NCBI GenBank assembly: GCA_046263195.1
Contig: JBHELG010000093.1
Span: forward strand, 1 to 31,099
Length of the DNA stretch: 31,099 bases
Source of the DNA: JBHELG01 sp046263195
GTDB taxonomy: Bacteria > Actinomycetota > Nitriliruptoria > Nitriliruptorales > JAHWKO01
Reading direction: 5' to 3'
Part shown: positions 1 through 7,321 of the stretch, in pieces
How the letters are laid out: each line of letters opens with the position of its first letter
Numbering within the stretch: position 1 is the stretch's first letter
The notes under the pieces: model-generated
What the model saw: only the letters and a program-made list of their open reading frames with translations
Told to the model about the DNA's origin: nothing
Databases searched by the model: none
Translations under genes and position numbers: made by a program

Positions 1-128
1 ACGGTGTGCTCGAGCGGACCCCGAGCGTCGAGCAACTCGAGATTGGCTCGTGCCAGCAATTCAGCGGCACGCCCGAGCGCCTCCAGCGCCGCCTGAGGAT
101 CAACCCGGGGTCGACTCGCCCACCTCAC
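1..128 (-). CDS. possible partial gene, C-terminus beyond the left edge
   Basis: On the minus strand an open frame runs from a GTG at 128 off the left edge with no stop. It reads as an Ala/Leu/Glu-rich helical stretch (beginning VRWASRPRV, then DPQAALEALGRAAELLAR). A GGAG-like sequence lies directly before the GTG but is too close to be an ideal ribosome site. No family is recognisable from about 42 residues. It could be a chance open frame in GC-rich DNA, although its composition resembles a real helical protein. Confidence 0.25.
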   Translation of the reverse strand, partial: MRWASRPRVDPQAALEALGRAAELLARANLELLDARGPLEHT

Positions 129-352
129 CTCCGACCGCCGCTGACAGCGAAATCTCGTCTTACAACTGGTTCGACCGTACACCCCACCTGTGACAGCAAC
201 GCCCACCCCGCAAGCTTCGCTCGAAAAGCCTGGCCTCGTCGCAGGCGACTCAAGACCCGGAAACGCCAGTAACCCTCCTTGGTCGCGAGTTCCGGCTGGA
301 TGGTGTAGGAGTAGCGCTCCCCCCACAGCGGCGACAGGGAGGGAAAGCGACG
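129..352. other. intergenic region upstream of the DUF1697 gene
   Basis: About 220 bases without a convincing gene. Overlapping frames on both strands are Arg/Pro/Ser-rich, as expected of non-coding high-GC DNA. It probably carries the promoter for the DUF1697 gene; I could not identify clear -10/-35 boxes. Confidence 0.4.
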
Positions 353-886
353 ATGACGACCTATGTGGCCTTCCTTCGTGGGATCAATGTCGGGGGACAC
401 ACGGTGAAGAACGACCGCCTTCGAGAGCTGTTCGAGGACCTCGGGTTCGAGGCCGTCCAGACGTTCCTCGCGAGCGGAAACGTCATTTTCGCCTGCGAGG
501 TGGAAAACAGTCGCGAAGTCGAGGAACGCGCCGAATCACGGCTTCGCGAGGGTCTTGGCTACAACGTGCCCACCTTTGTCAGGACCTCCGAGGAGCTCTT
601 CGCGGTAGCGGACCATGCCCCCTTCCCGCACGAGCCCAGCGGGGGGAAGCTGCATGTCGGGTTCCTCCGTGAGGAGCCCGACCACGTGACTGTGAACGAG
701 CTTGCCGCGCTCACGAAGGACACCGACCGGGTCGCGTTCCGCGGCCGCGAGCTCTACTGGCAGGTCGCCGGCCGTTTCATGGACTCGGCCCTCAGCGAAC
801 CGGCCATAGGCAAGGTGCTCGACGACCGGTGGACGCTACGGACGGCCCAGACAGTACAGCGCCTGGCCGCCAAACTGCGGAGCTGA
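353..886 (+). CDS. DUF1697 domain-containing protein
   Basis: A 177-residue protein that is full length for DUF1697. It opens with the family hallmark TYVAFLRGINVGG (residues 3-15), followed by the conserved LASGNVIF segment near residue 40. The C-terminal half contains the typical SEPAIGKVLDDRWTLRTAQTVQRLA region, where family members have a conserved T.RN-like stretch. The start is the ATG at 353, preceded by a good purine-rich ribosome site (GGGAGGGAAAG) at about 338-348. Family members are small cytoplasmic proteins found widely in actinobacteria and have no established biochemical role. The next gene starts 48 bases downstream on the same strand, so the two may be co-transcribed, but no functional link is evident. 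The family call is confident; the function is unknown. Confidence 0.88.
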   Translation: MTTYVAFLRGINVGGHTVKNDRLRELFEDLGFEAVQTFLASGNVIFACEVENSREVEERAESRLREGLGYNVPTFVRTSEELFAVADHAPFPHEPSGGKLHVGFLREEPDHVTVNELAALTKDTDRVAFRGRELYWQVAGRFMDSALSEPAIGKVLDDRWTLRTAQTVQRLAAKLRS

Positions 887-933
887 CGGGGAACCTCCTC
901 TCGCCAAGGTCCGGCTGCGACAACGGAGACGGC

Positions 934-1911
934 ATGGATGGTGACGGGACGAGCAGGAACTCCGGCCGAGTCATCGTCGTCGGCTCGGTCAACGTCGACT
1001 TCGTCATCACCGCGGACCGGCTGCCGAGTCCCGGCGAGACGGCCACCGGCGGCACCTTCTCACGCCACTGGGGCGGAAAGGGCGCCAACCAGGCGGTGGC
1101 GGCCGCACGTTATGGCGCCGAGGTGCTTCTTGTCGGAGCAGTCGGCGAAGACGACCTGGGAGAAGCGTCCATGAGCGCCTTGGAGAGCGCCGGGGTGTCC
1201 ACGCGTCACACCGAACGGCATGACGACGCCACCACCGGGGTCGCCTTCGTCGTGGTCGACGAGTCGGGCGAAAATCAGATCGTGGTCGCCTCGGGGGCGA
1301 ACGAACTTGTGGGCGCCGAGGCGGTCGGAGACCTGTTGGAGGACTCCTCTGGCTCGGGGGTGCTGCTGACGGTATTCGAGGTCCCCGACACGGCCATCAG
1401 GCGCACGCTCGAGGCTGGCCTCGCGGCGGGGTGGCAAGTTGTCGTCAACCCCGCTCCAGCACGCGAGCTCGTCGACGAGTTCAGCGGCTCAGGGGCAATT
1501 CTCACCCCGAATCGGGGGGAGTTGGCCGCGATCGCCCGCGATGTCGCACCCGACGGCGAGGAGGGAGGGTCCTCGCACGAGCACTTGGAAGAGACCGCCC
1601 GGCGAGTTGCTCAAGAGATCACGGGCGCCCCCGTGATCGTGACGCTCGGCGCCGACGGGGCGCTCGTCGTGACCGAAGCCGACGTCTGGCGGGTGGGGCC
1701 CCCACCCGTGGAGGCTCGGGACACGACGGGCGCAGGTGACGCGTTCAACGGCGTGCTCGCAGCAGCGCTGGCCGAGGGGCGGCCGCTTCGCGAGGCGGTC
1801 GAGGTGGCCGTGACCGCCGCCGCTTTCTCCACCGAGGTGGAGGGGGCGCGGGAAGGCATGCTGACGCGCGAGGAGCTGGAACGGCGCAAGAACGACTCGG
1901 ATGGAGGCTGA
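934..1911 (+). CDS. PfkB-family carbohydrate kinase, ribokinase-like
   Basis: 325 residues, the usual length for ribokinase-type PfkB kinases. These enzymes phosphorylate a sugar or nucleoside hydroxyl with ATP in the cytoplasm. The N-terminus has the VVGSVNVDFVI strand and the first PfkB signature area, GGKGANQAVAAARYGA (around residues 49-64). The C-terminus has the second signature, DTTGAGDAFNG, whose Asp is the catalytic base and whose GAGD forms the anion hole. NPAPAR and LTPNRGE in the middle are also characteristic of ribokinases. I chose the ATG at 934 because GGAG lies 5-8 bases upstream and the family N-terminus begins there; the frame is open further upstream to 829 but would overlap the previous gene. 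There are no ribose transport genes nearby, so the exact sugar cannot be named; other PfkB kinases (fructokinase, nucleoside kinase) remain possible. Confidence 0.9.
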   Translation: MDGDGTSRNSGRVIVVGSVNVDFVITADRLPSPGETATGGTFSRHWGGKGANQAVAAARYGAEVLLVGAVGEDDLGEASMSALESAGVSTRHTERHDDATTGVAFVVVDESGENQIVVASGANELVGAEAVGDLLEDSSGSGVLLTVFEVPDTAIRRTLEAGLAAGWQVVVNPAPARELVDEFSGSGAILTPNRGELAAIARDVAPDGEEGGSSHEHLEETARRVAQEITGAPVIVTLGADGALVVTEADVWRVGPPPVEARDTTGAGDAFNGVLAAALAEGRPLREAVEVAVTAAAFSTEVEGAREGMLTREELERRKNDSDGG

Positions 1912-2046
1912 GGAAGGGACATGCTCCTGTGAGGGCGCGTCGTCGTGGTTCGCGCTGTTGGCGAACAGTTGCCTCGCTGTGACGGATCCGTTACTCAGGG
2001 ACACCACGATTGCCGCCATCGGTCCCGACTCGGAAAAGGAATGGAC

Positions 2047-2523
2047 ATGTCGCTTGCCTCGGTCCCCCGTCCTCTCACTCTTCCTTTCCGTGCCCCGCGC
2101 ATCGCCGCTCGAACCGTCGTGCTCGCTGTGCTGTTCGTGTTCGCCCTGAGCGCCGCCCCAGCCTTCGCCCACGAAGGACACGAGCTGGAGTGCAAGCAGA
2201 CGTGCGGCCTAGGCAACTTCTGCGAGGAGCATCCTCAGCATGAGGTCTGCAACCCCGACGACGCCACGCCGAACTCGGGCGACCTCGAGGGCAATGAGGG
2301 GTCGAAGGTCCACGACGTCGAGGGATCGCAGCGGAAAGCCAGGAAGAAGCACAAGCCTGAGGCGTCCGCCGTGCGCGAGGTCCCGGTAGGAGGTGTGGCC
2401 GCTGGCGGCGCCTACACCGAACCACCAGCCTGTCGCAACGTGCCGGCATTCATAGCCGTCATCCTCGCAGCCAGCGCTAGCCTCGGCTACGGCCTGTACC
2501 GGCTGCTCGTTCCCAGACGCTGA
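2047..2523 (+). CDS. small exported Cys/His-rich protein with C-terminal membrane anchor
   Basis: About 158 residues. An N-terminal signal peptide is clear: a basic start, the hydrophobic core VVLAVLFVFALSAAPAFA, then probable cleavage after AFA. The mature part begins with a dense metal-binding-like stretch containing HEGHE, C-x3-C, C and H-x2-HEVC. An acidic then strongly basic linker (QRKARKKHK) follows. A C-terminal hydrophobic helix of about 20 residues ends in RR, so the protein is probably anchored outside the membrane by its tail; no LPxTG sortase signal is present. AAAAGGA lies six bases before the ATG at 2047, making it preferable to the ATG at 2041. I do not recognise the family. 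The His/Cys cluster suggests metal or redox binding, which is inference only. Confidence 0.6.
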   Translation: MSLASVPRPLTLPFRAPRIAARTVVLAVLFVFALSAAPAFAHEGHELECKQTCGLGNFCEEHPQHEVCNPDDATPNSGDLEGNEGSKVHDVEGSQRKARKKHKPEASAVREVPVGGVAAGGAYTEPPACRNVPAFIAVILAASASLGYGLYRLLVPRR

Positions 2524-2540
2524 ACGACGTCCCGATGGAC

Positions 2541-2560
2541 CGCCGCCGGCGACGGCGGCG
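2541..2560 (+). terminator. GC-rich hairpin between two genes
   Basis: A perfect 7-bp stem (CGCCGCC at 2541-2547 with GGCGGCG at 2554-2560) encloses a 6-base loop, 18 bases after the stop of the exported protein. No T-run follows, so it is not a classical intrinsic terminator; it could attenuate transcription or stabilise the 3' end. Confidence 0.35.
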
Positions 2561-2592
2561 ACGCACGGACTGCCCAGCAGGATCCGAGCCAC

Positions 2593-3081
2593 ATGCGCGC
2601 GGTTCTCTTTCGGATGGCCCCCCCGGTCGTGGCGTTCCTTGGGGGGATCACCGCAGGCCTGCCGGTGTTCGTTCTCGGGCTCGTCTTCCCAGAGCTGCTG
2701 GTCGGGCCCCTTGCGCTTGCCTTCGGTGCCCTCGTCTGCGCTCTGGGAGCCGGGTGGATGGGCAACCTGTTCTCCCCGGACCGCTCCCGCACAAGTCTGC
2801 TCCACGTTGTGGCCGTGACCGAGGTTGCCGCCGTGCTCGTCGCCCCGGTCACTTTTCTCGTGTTGGCCACCCCACTGGGACCGCTCGTGTTTGCAAGGGG
2901 CATATTCGTGCTGGTTCTGCCCATGTTCATCGTCGCCGCTGTCGCCACCGTCGCCACGTGGCGGTTTCGGGGAGCGGGACCTGAGCCGGGGAAGGCGCTT
3001 GCGCTCACGGTGGCACTGGTGGTGCTCGGCGCAGTGGCACTGGTCGCAATCCTGTACCTCGTCGCATGGCTCGCTCCTTGA
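2593..3081 (+). CDS. small integral membrane protein of unknown function
   Basis: 162 residues, almost entirely hydrophobic. I see about five probable transmembrane segments (roughly residues 10-30, 34-54, 68-92, 100-122 and 133-160), separated by short basic or polar loops such as SPDRSRTS and RFRGAGPEPGK. The start is the ATG at 2593, with a weak AGCAGGA ribosome site about nine bases upstream. A second ATG seven codons later is an alternative. It follows the exported Cys/His-rich gene by about 70 bases, separated by a strong hairpin. I cannot assign a family or substrate. Confidence 0.6.
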   Translation: MRAVLFRMAPPVVAFLGGITAGLPVFVLGLVFPELLVGPLALAFGALVCALGAGWMGNLFSPDRSRTSLLHVVAVTEVAAVLVAPVTFLVLATPLGPLVFARGIFVLVLPMFIVAAVATVATWRFRGAGPEPGKALALTVALVVLGAVALVAILYLVAWLAP

Positions 3082-3237
3082 GGCATGGTCGGGGCGTCCA
3101 GCTTCTGACTGCGAATACAGAGAGCTGTGAGATCCGGGAGCATGTGCTTGCCCGAATCTAGGGGGCCTGCCGGCTGTCACAGCCTTCCCCTATCTTCGTC
3201 TCGGGTTTGCGGACAGGACCTCGAGAAAGGGCCGCTC

Positions 3238-3807
3238 GTGAGCGGGCAAGTGGGAAGCCAACAACCTCAAGCGACGGGGTTCATGCCTGGACGCGAGTTC
3301 TCGCCGGCGACGCTCCAGCGCGAACTGTGGCTGGCGATCGGATTCTTCGCCGTGTCCCGTCTGCTCATCGTGCTGATCGCCGTGGCCATCCTGTTGGTGC
3401 TCGCCGAGGTGGCGACCGACTCGGTTCTGGTCGTGGCTGGGGCCGCTGTCCTCGTGCCGGGTTTCATCCAGGTGGATCGGATGCTCGAACGAGCCCACCG
3501 GGACCTGGCGGACACGCGGCGGGCTACGCGGTGGGCCGCGGCACGCGCCGAGCAGTCGGGTGGCGCCGCCGTCTGCGAGCTACTGACAGGATTTCACCTC
3601 TTCGACCGCTCGTGGGCCTGGCTGACGAGCCCGGGGAGGAAGCTGGCACGGGAACGATCACTGGCGCTGCTGGCAGCCACATTCGGTCGCCACGAGGAGG
3701 GCCGGCTGGGTCTTGCTGGGCTGCCGAAGCGATACGGCTGGCCGGCGAACTGCTCGGCGACGGACCCATCGTCGCTCAGAAGGGGACCGCAGCCCATCCA
3801 GAGGTGA
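3238..3807 (+). CDS. uncharacterised membrane protein
   Basis: 189 residues from a GTG at 3238 that has AGAAAGG about seven bases upstream; the frame is open further upstream but has no ribosome site. After a polar N-terminus come two hydrophobic helices (residues about 34-60, ELWLAIGFFAVSRLLIVLIAV, and about 65-80, VLVVAGAAVLVPGF). A soluble region rich in Arg, Ala and Trp follows. The last 35 residues look low-complexity, and an alternative frame over 3700-3880 is also protein-like, so the natural 3' end may be frameshifted. The family is not recognised. Confidence 0.45.
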   Translation: MSGQVGSQQPQATGFMPGREFSPATLQRELWLAIGFFAVSRLLIVLIAVAILLVLAEVATDSVLVVAGAAVLVPGFIQVDRMLERAHRDLADTRRATRWAAARAEQSGGAAVCELLTGFHLFDRSWAWLTSPGRKLARERSLALLAATFGRHEEGRLGLAGLPKRYGWPANCSATDPSSLRRGPQPIQR

Positions 3808-3871
3808 AAGCCGCCGGGGCGCGAACACGGAAGCTTGTTCCCATCTGGATCCGTCTCCCGCCAGAATCGCC

Positions 3872-4645
3872 TCAGCATCCGCCTCCGGGGGGACGCCGGT
3901 CGGGGATGGACGGATCGATCACCTCTATGTGAACGTGGGGCCAGCTCGGCTCCGCCGTGTAGTCGTCGATCTGGGAACGGAAAGGCAGCTTCCGGGCGTG
4001 TGTCGCCAGCACCGATGCACCCGCCCTCACGCGCTCACCCGGTCGCAGCCGCATCCCTTCGACGTGCAGAACCTTGACCTCCCATCCGCGGTGACCATCG
4101 GGATCTATGACCGCGAACTCGTCCGCGTACTTGCAGTACAGCATGTAGGACCCAGCCCGGATCACCTTGCCGCTCACAGGCGCACGGATCTCGACTTCCG
4201 GGTCGACGACGACGTCTGCCGCGGTTCGCGACCCCGTGCCACGACCGCGGGACTCGAGGGTGACAGGGTCCGTGGCCGAGGGATGCACTTCCATCTGGCG
4301 TGCTCCGTCGTGGCCCGACTCGTGGAATCCGACGCGCTCCACAAGCGAGGCAGGATGCAGGAGGGTCACACCTCCCACGGTGGCAAACGGTGACCAGCGG
4401 GTACTGTGCACCTTTCGCCCTGAGGGCGCAGAGTCGGGCTCGGGTGAGGCTTCCTCAGGGGCAGGAGGCTGTCCGACTATTTCCTGGACACGCCGGAGCA
4501 GGTCGTCCTCGTTCGGGACGGCACGGGGCGGGGCGTGGCCGTCCAACCGAATGCCGGCGGGGGGAGACGAGACGAACCCCGCTAGCAGGATGCACACGAT
4601 GCCCGTCAGAGACAGACGCCAGGCGGTCCAAAGTTCGCGCTTCAT
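3872..4645 (-). CDS. exported M23 (LytM)-like protein with degenerate metal site
   Basis: 257 residues. The N-terminus is a signal peptide or membrane anchor (MKRELWTAWRLSLTGIVCILLAGFVSS), followed by a Pro/acidic linker. The C-terminal half resembles the M23 peptidoglycan endopeptidase barrel: the APVSGKVIRAG strand, then KVLHVEGM at the LYAHL position, then RLRPGERVRAGASV at the GQ-V-GG position, and finally WPHVHIEV, which supplies the H-x-H zinc motif. The first zinc motif, normally H-x3-D, reads R-T-A-A-D, so one metal ligand appears lost. That suggests a non-catalytic regulator or a divergent peptidase acting at the cell wall. The ATG at 4645 was chosen for the signal peptide start and an AAAGG six bases upstream. 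The domain call is moderately sure; activity is doubtful. Confidence 0.65.
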   Translation of the reverse strand: MKRELWTAWRLSLTGIVCILLAGFVSSPPAGIRLDGHAPPRAVPNEDDLLRRVQEIVGQPPAPEEASPEPDSAPSGRKVHSTRWSPFATVGGVTLLHPASLVERVGFHESGHDGARQMEVHPSATDPVTLESRGRGTGSRTAADVVVDPEVEIRAPVSGKVIRAGSYMLYCKYADEFAVIDPDGHRGWEVKVLHVEGMRLRPGERVRAGASVLATHARKLPFRSQIDDYTAEPSWPHVHIEVIDPSIPDRRPPGGGC

Positions 4646-4846
4646 TCGCCAACCTTTGCCTGCCGGAAGGACGAATCCCGAGCCGAGCGCGACCAGGATG
4701 GTGGCACACGAACAGCTCTGGCCGCGGCAGGTGGGCATCTTGGACCACGAACACCTGCAGGTCGAGCATCCTCGCCGTGGACCTGACCCTTACGATCGAA
4801 GGCAAGTTGACGCGCCTGACAGGCCCGACGCGGAGGGGACCCACAG

Positions 4847-5449
4847 GTGACACAGGTGATCCTCGTACGGCACGGTGAGACCGCGGCTCAAGCCGATAAT
4901 CGTTACGTCGGGACGAGTGAAATCTCCCTTGCGCCTGCCGGTCGAGGTCAGGCGGAGCGGCTGGGCAGGTGGGCCGACCACAGCGGGCTCGACGCGCTAT
5001 GGAGCTCGACGCTCGGCCGCGCCCAGGAGACGGCGGCCGCCGTTTCCCAGGCCACCGGGCTGCAGCCGCGGAGCGACGCCCGCCTCCGCGAGATCCACTT
5101 CGGTCAGGCGGAAGGCCGAACCCTCGCCGAGTTCGAGCAGCTGAACCCGGAAGCGGTCGCCGCCTTCAGGTCCGACCCGGTCGAGCATCACCTGCCTGGC
5201 GGGGAGGATCCCCGCGAGGCGGCCGGACGTGCCCTGTCCTGCCTGCAAGACGTCGTCGCCGCTCATCCCGCCGGGCGCGTGCTGGTCGTGACGCACAACA
5301 CGCTCATACGGCTCGTCCTGTGCGAACTACTGGGTTTGCCGCTACCCAGCTACCGGAGGACCTTGGCAAGGCTGCTCCCCTGCGCGCGTACGAGCCTCGA
5401 GCTGGGCGAGGAGCCCGCGCGCCTCCTCGAGTACAACGTCCCCCCCTGA
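4847..5449 (+). CDS. histidine phosphatase family protein (phosphoglycerate mutase-like)
   Basis: 200 residues, standard for the small branch-1 histidine phosphatases such as CobC/GpmB-like enzymes. The phosphohistidine motif RHGE is at residues 8-11 (His9 is the nucleophile). Arg59 in SSTLGRAQETA, Glu82 in LREIHFGQAEG (the general acid) and His150 in VVTHN complete the catalytic pocket. It begins with a GTG at 4847, with GGAGGGG about nine bases upstream. The protein is cytoplasmic and dephosphorylates a small phosphomonoester. Candidates include phosphoglycerate, alpha-ribazole phosphate and sugar phosphates; the context does not choose between them. It converges with the ABC exporter operon, leaving only nine bases between stops. 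Confidence 0.88.
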   Translation: MTQVILVRHGETAAQADNRYVGTSEISLAPAGRGQAERLGRWADHSGLDALWSSTLGRAQETAAAVSQATGLQPRSDARLREIHFGQAEGRTLAEFEQLNPEAVAAFRSDPVEHHLPGGEDPREAAGRALSCLQDVVAAHPAGRVLVVTHNTLIRLVLCELLGLPLPSYRRTLARLLPCARTSLELGEEPARLLEYNVPP

Positions 5450-5458
5450 ACCGCCAAC

Positions 5459-7321
5459 TCATGAGGTGGCGGCTGGCCGACCGCGACGCCAGCTCGCGTC
5501 CAGCCGCCGGTAGATGCCGGGTTGGGCGACGAGCTCCCGATGCGTCCCTCGCTGCACGAGACGTCCCCCTTCGAAGACGAGGATCTCGTCGGCGGTCTCG
5601 GCAGTGAACAAGCGGTGGGCGACGGTCACGGTTGTCCGGCCGTGGGACAGCCCAGCAAGGGCACGACGCAGGCGGGCCTCGGTGCCCGGGTCGATCGAGG
5701 AGGTGGCCTCGTCCAGGACAAGCAGATCGGGATCCGCCACGTAGGCACGGGCCAGGGCCACCAGCTGGCGCTCGCCGGCGGACAGGGCTTGACCACGCTC
5801 TCCGACCGGCTGGTCCAAGCCGTGCGGCAGGGAGTCGAGCCAGTCCGCGACACCCAGATCGACGAAGGCGCGGCGTAGGTCGTCGTCGTCTGCGTCGGGA
5901 CGACCATGACGTACGTTGTCCGCGATCGTCCCGTCGAAGAGCATCCCCTCCTGGGGGACCAGCACGACCCGGTCGCGAAGGCTGGAGAAGCGCACCCTCC
6001 GCAGGGGCACCCCGTTCATTGTCACCTGCCCGGTGGACGGGTCCATGAGGCGGGTCAACAGCTTGGCGAAGGTGGTCTTGCCGGAACCGGTCTCGCCTAC
6101 GACAGCGACGTCGGCACCGGCGGGGATGGTCAGCTCGAGCCCGGACAGAGCCAGCGTGCCCGTGGCTTCCGCGGCGGTCTCGCCTGGACGTGGGTAGCGG
6201 AACGATACGCCATCGAGACGGAAACACACCGGTCCGGGCGGTAGGTCGATTCCATCCGGTGGGTCCACCACGTCGGGCGCGACGTCGAGGACGTCCAAAA
6301 CGCGTCGCCACCCGGCCACGGCAGTCTGGGCCTCGTTGAGGGTCTCGGTGACGAGTCGGACGGGCTCGATGAACAAAGCGATGAGGAACAGGAAGGCCAC
6401 CACCACACCGGATGAGATGTGGCCCGCGATGCCCAACTGCACGCCGACCACGACGGCCGCGGCGGTGGCCACGGCGGCGAACACCTCCGCACTGGCCGAA
6501 AGCGTGGCCGACAGCCGTCCGGCGCGCAGGGCAGCCACCCGGTGTCCTTCGATCCGGTCGCCAAGCCTGCTGCGTATGCGCTCCTCGATGCCGTAGGCGC
6601 GGACCGTCGCTGTCCCCACCACCGTTTCCCCAATCACACCGAGTAGGGCGCCGACGCGTTCCCGTACGGTCACGTAGGCGGCGTTGAGTCGGATCTGCAC
6701 CGCTCGGGCGAGCAGGGTGAAGGGCACAAAGGCGGCCAGCACCACCACGGTGAGGTGCCAGCTGTAGGCGAGCATGACGACGGTCGCCACGGTGATCTGG
6801 CCGAGGCCGGTGAACAGGTTCAACCCGCCTGACTGCAGGAAGCGGCTGATCTCGTCGACGTCGGTCGTGACTCGGGCCACGAGACCGCCTCGCTTGCGGC
6901 TGGCCTGGTGCAGGGCCGATAGGTCGTGGATGTGGCGGAACGCCTTGACCCGCAGATTGCTCAGAGCCGTCTCGACGCTACGGGCGAGCCGGGCGTTCAT
7001 TGCGCCGCTGGCGGCGGCCGTGATGACGACCGCCAGCGAAGCCACCAGGACGAGCCGGATGGTGGCCGGCAGGTCGACCGGCCCGGCCCCGCCGCTGAGG
7101 CCGAGGTCGATGGTCCGCTGCACAGCCACGGGCACGACGGCCCGCCCGGCCGTCGCCAGCAGGGCCAGGACCAGGGTCAGGCCGAGACCGTGGCGGAGCT
7201 CGGGACTGAGCCGCAGGCCACGCACGGCGGTCGTCCATGCCCCTCTATGGCCCACACCCCCAGGGCGGTCGGGACCATCGCTCGGCTCGGCCCGCTCGGG
7301 GGGGACTACGGTGGCTGTCAC
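5459..7321 (-). CDS. ABC exporter half-transporter, consensus-site subunit
   Basis: 620 residues with the fused layout of type-I ABC exporters: a six-helix membrane domain (about 45-330) then a nucleotide-binding domain (about 365-600). Walker A GETGSGKT is at 409-416, the Q-loop Gln at 457, the Walker B LLVLDE at 533-538 with the catalytic Glu538, and the H-loop His at 569, all intact. Its signature motif is altered, LSAGERQ (513-519) instead of LSGGQ. The gene starts with a GTG whose bases overlap the stop of the upstream partner (GTGA, 7318-7321), so the two are translationally coupled and should form a heterodimer. In such pairs the altered signature faces the partner's degenerate Walker B site, as is seen here. 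Substrate unknown; lipids and drugs are typical. Confidence 0.93.
   Translation of the reverse strand: MTATVVPPERAEPSDGPDRPGGVGHRGAWTTAVRGLRLSPELRHGLGLTLVLALLATAGRAVVPVAVQRTIDLGLSGGAGPVDLPATIRLVLVASLAVVITAAASGAMNARLARSVETALSNLRVKAFRHIHDLSALHQASRKRGGLVARVTTDVDEISRFLQSGGLNLFTGLGQITVATVVMLAYSWHLTVVVLAAFVPFTLLARAVQIRLNAAYVTVRERVGALLGVIGETVVGTATVRAYGIEERIRSRLGDRIEGHRVAALRAGRLSATLSASAEVFAAVATAAAVVVGVQLGIAGHISSGVVVAFLFLIALFIEPVRLVTETLNEAQTAVAGWRRVLDVLDVAPDVVDPPDGIDLPPGPVCFRLDGVSFRYPRPGETAAEATGTLALSGLELTIPAGADVAVVGETGSGKTTFAKLLTRLMDPSTGQVTMNGVPLRRVRFSSLRDRVVLVPQEGMLFDGTIADNVRHGRPDADDDDLRRAFVDLGVADWLDSLPHGLDQPVGERGQALSAGERQLVALARAYVADPDLLVLDEATSSIDPGTEARLRRALAGLSHGRTTVTVAHRLFTAETADEILVFEGGRLVQRGTHRELVAQPGIYRRLDASWRRGRPAATS

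Noticed and set aside
125..400. 91-codon minus-strand frame upstream of DUF1697
   Set aside because: It overlaps the start of a confident gene, is Arg/Gly-rich and has no family features.
2209..3180. 323-codon minus-strand frame across the exported and membrane protein genes
   Set aside because: It is extremely rich in His, Glu, Arg and Gly, the mirror image of real plus-strand coding, and has no domain.
5450..5458. Search for an intrinsic terminator between convergent histidine phosphatase and ABC genes
   Set aside because: The gap is only nine bases and no hairpin with a T-run is present.
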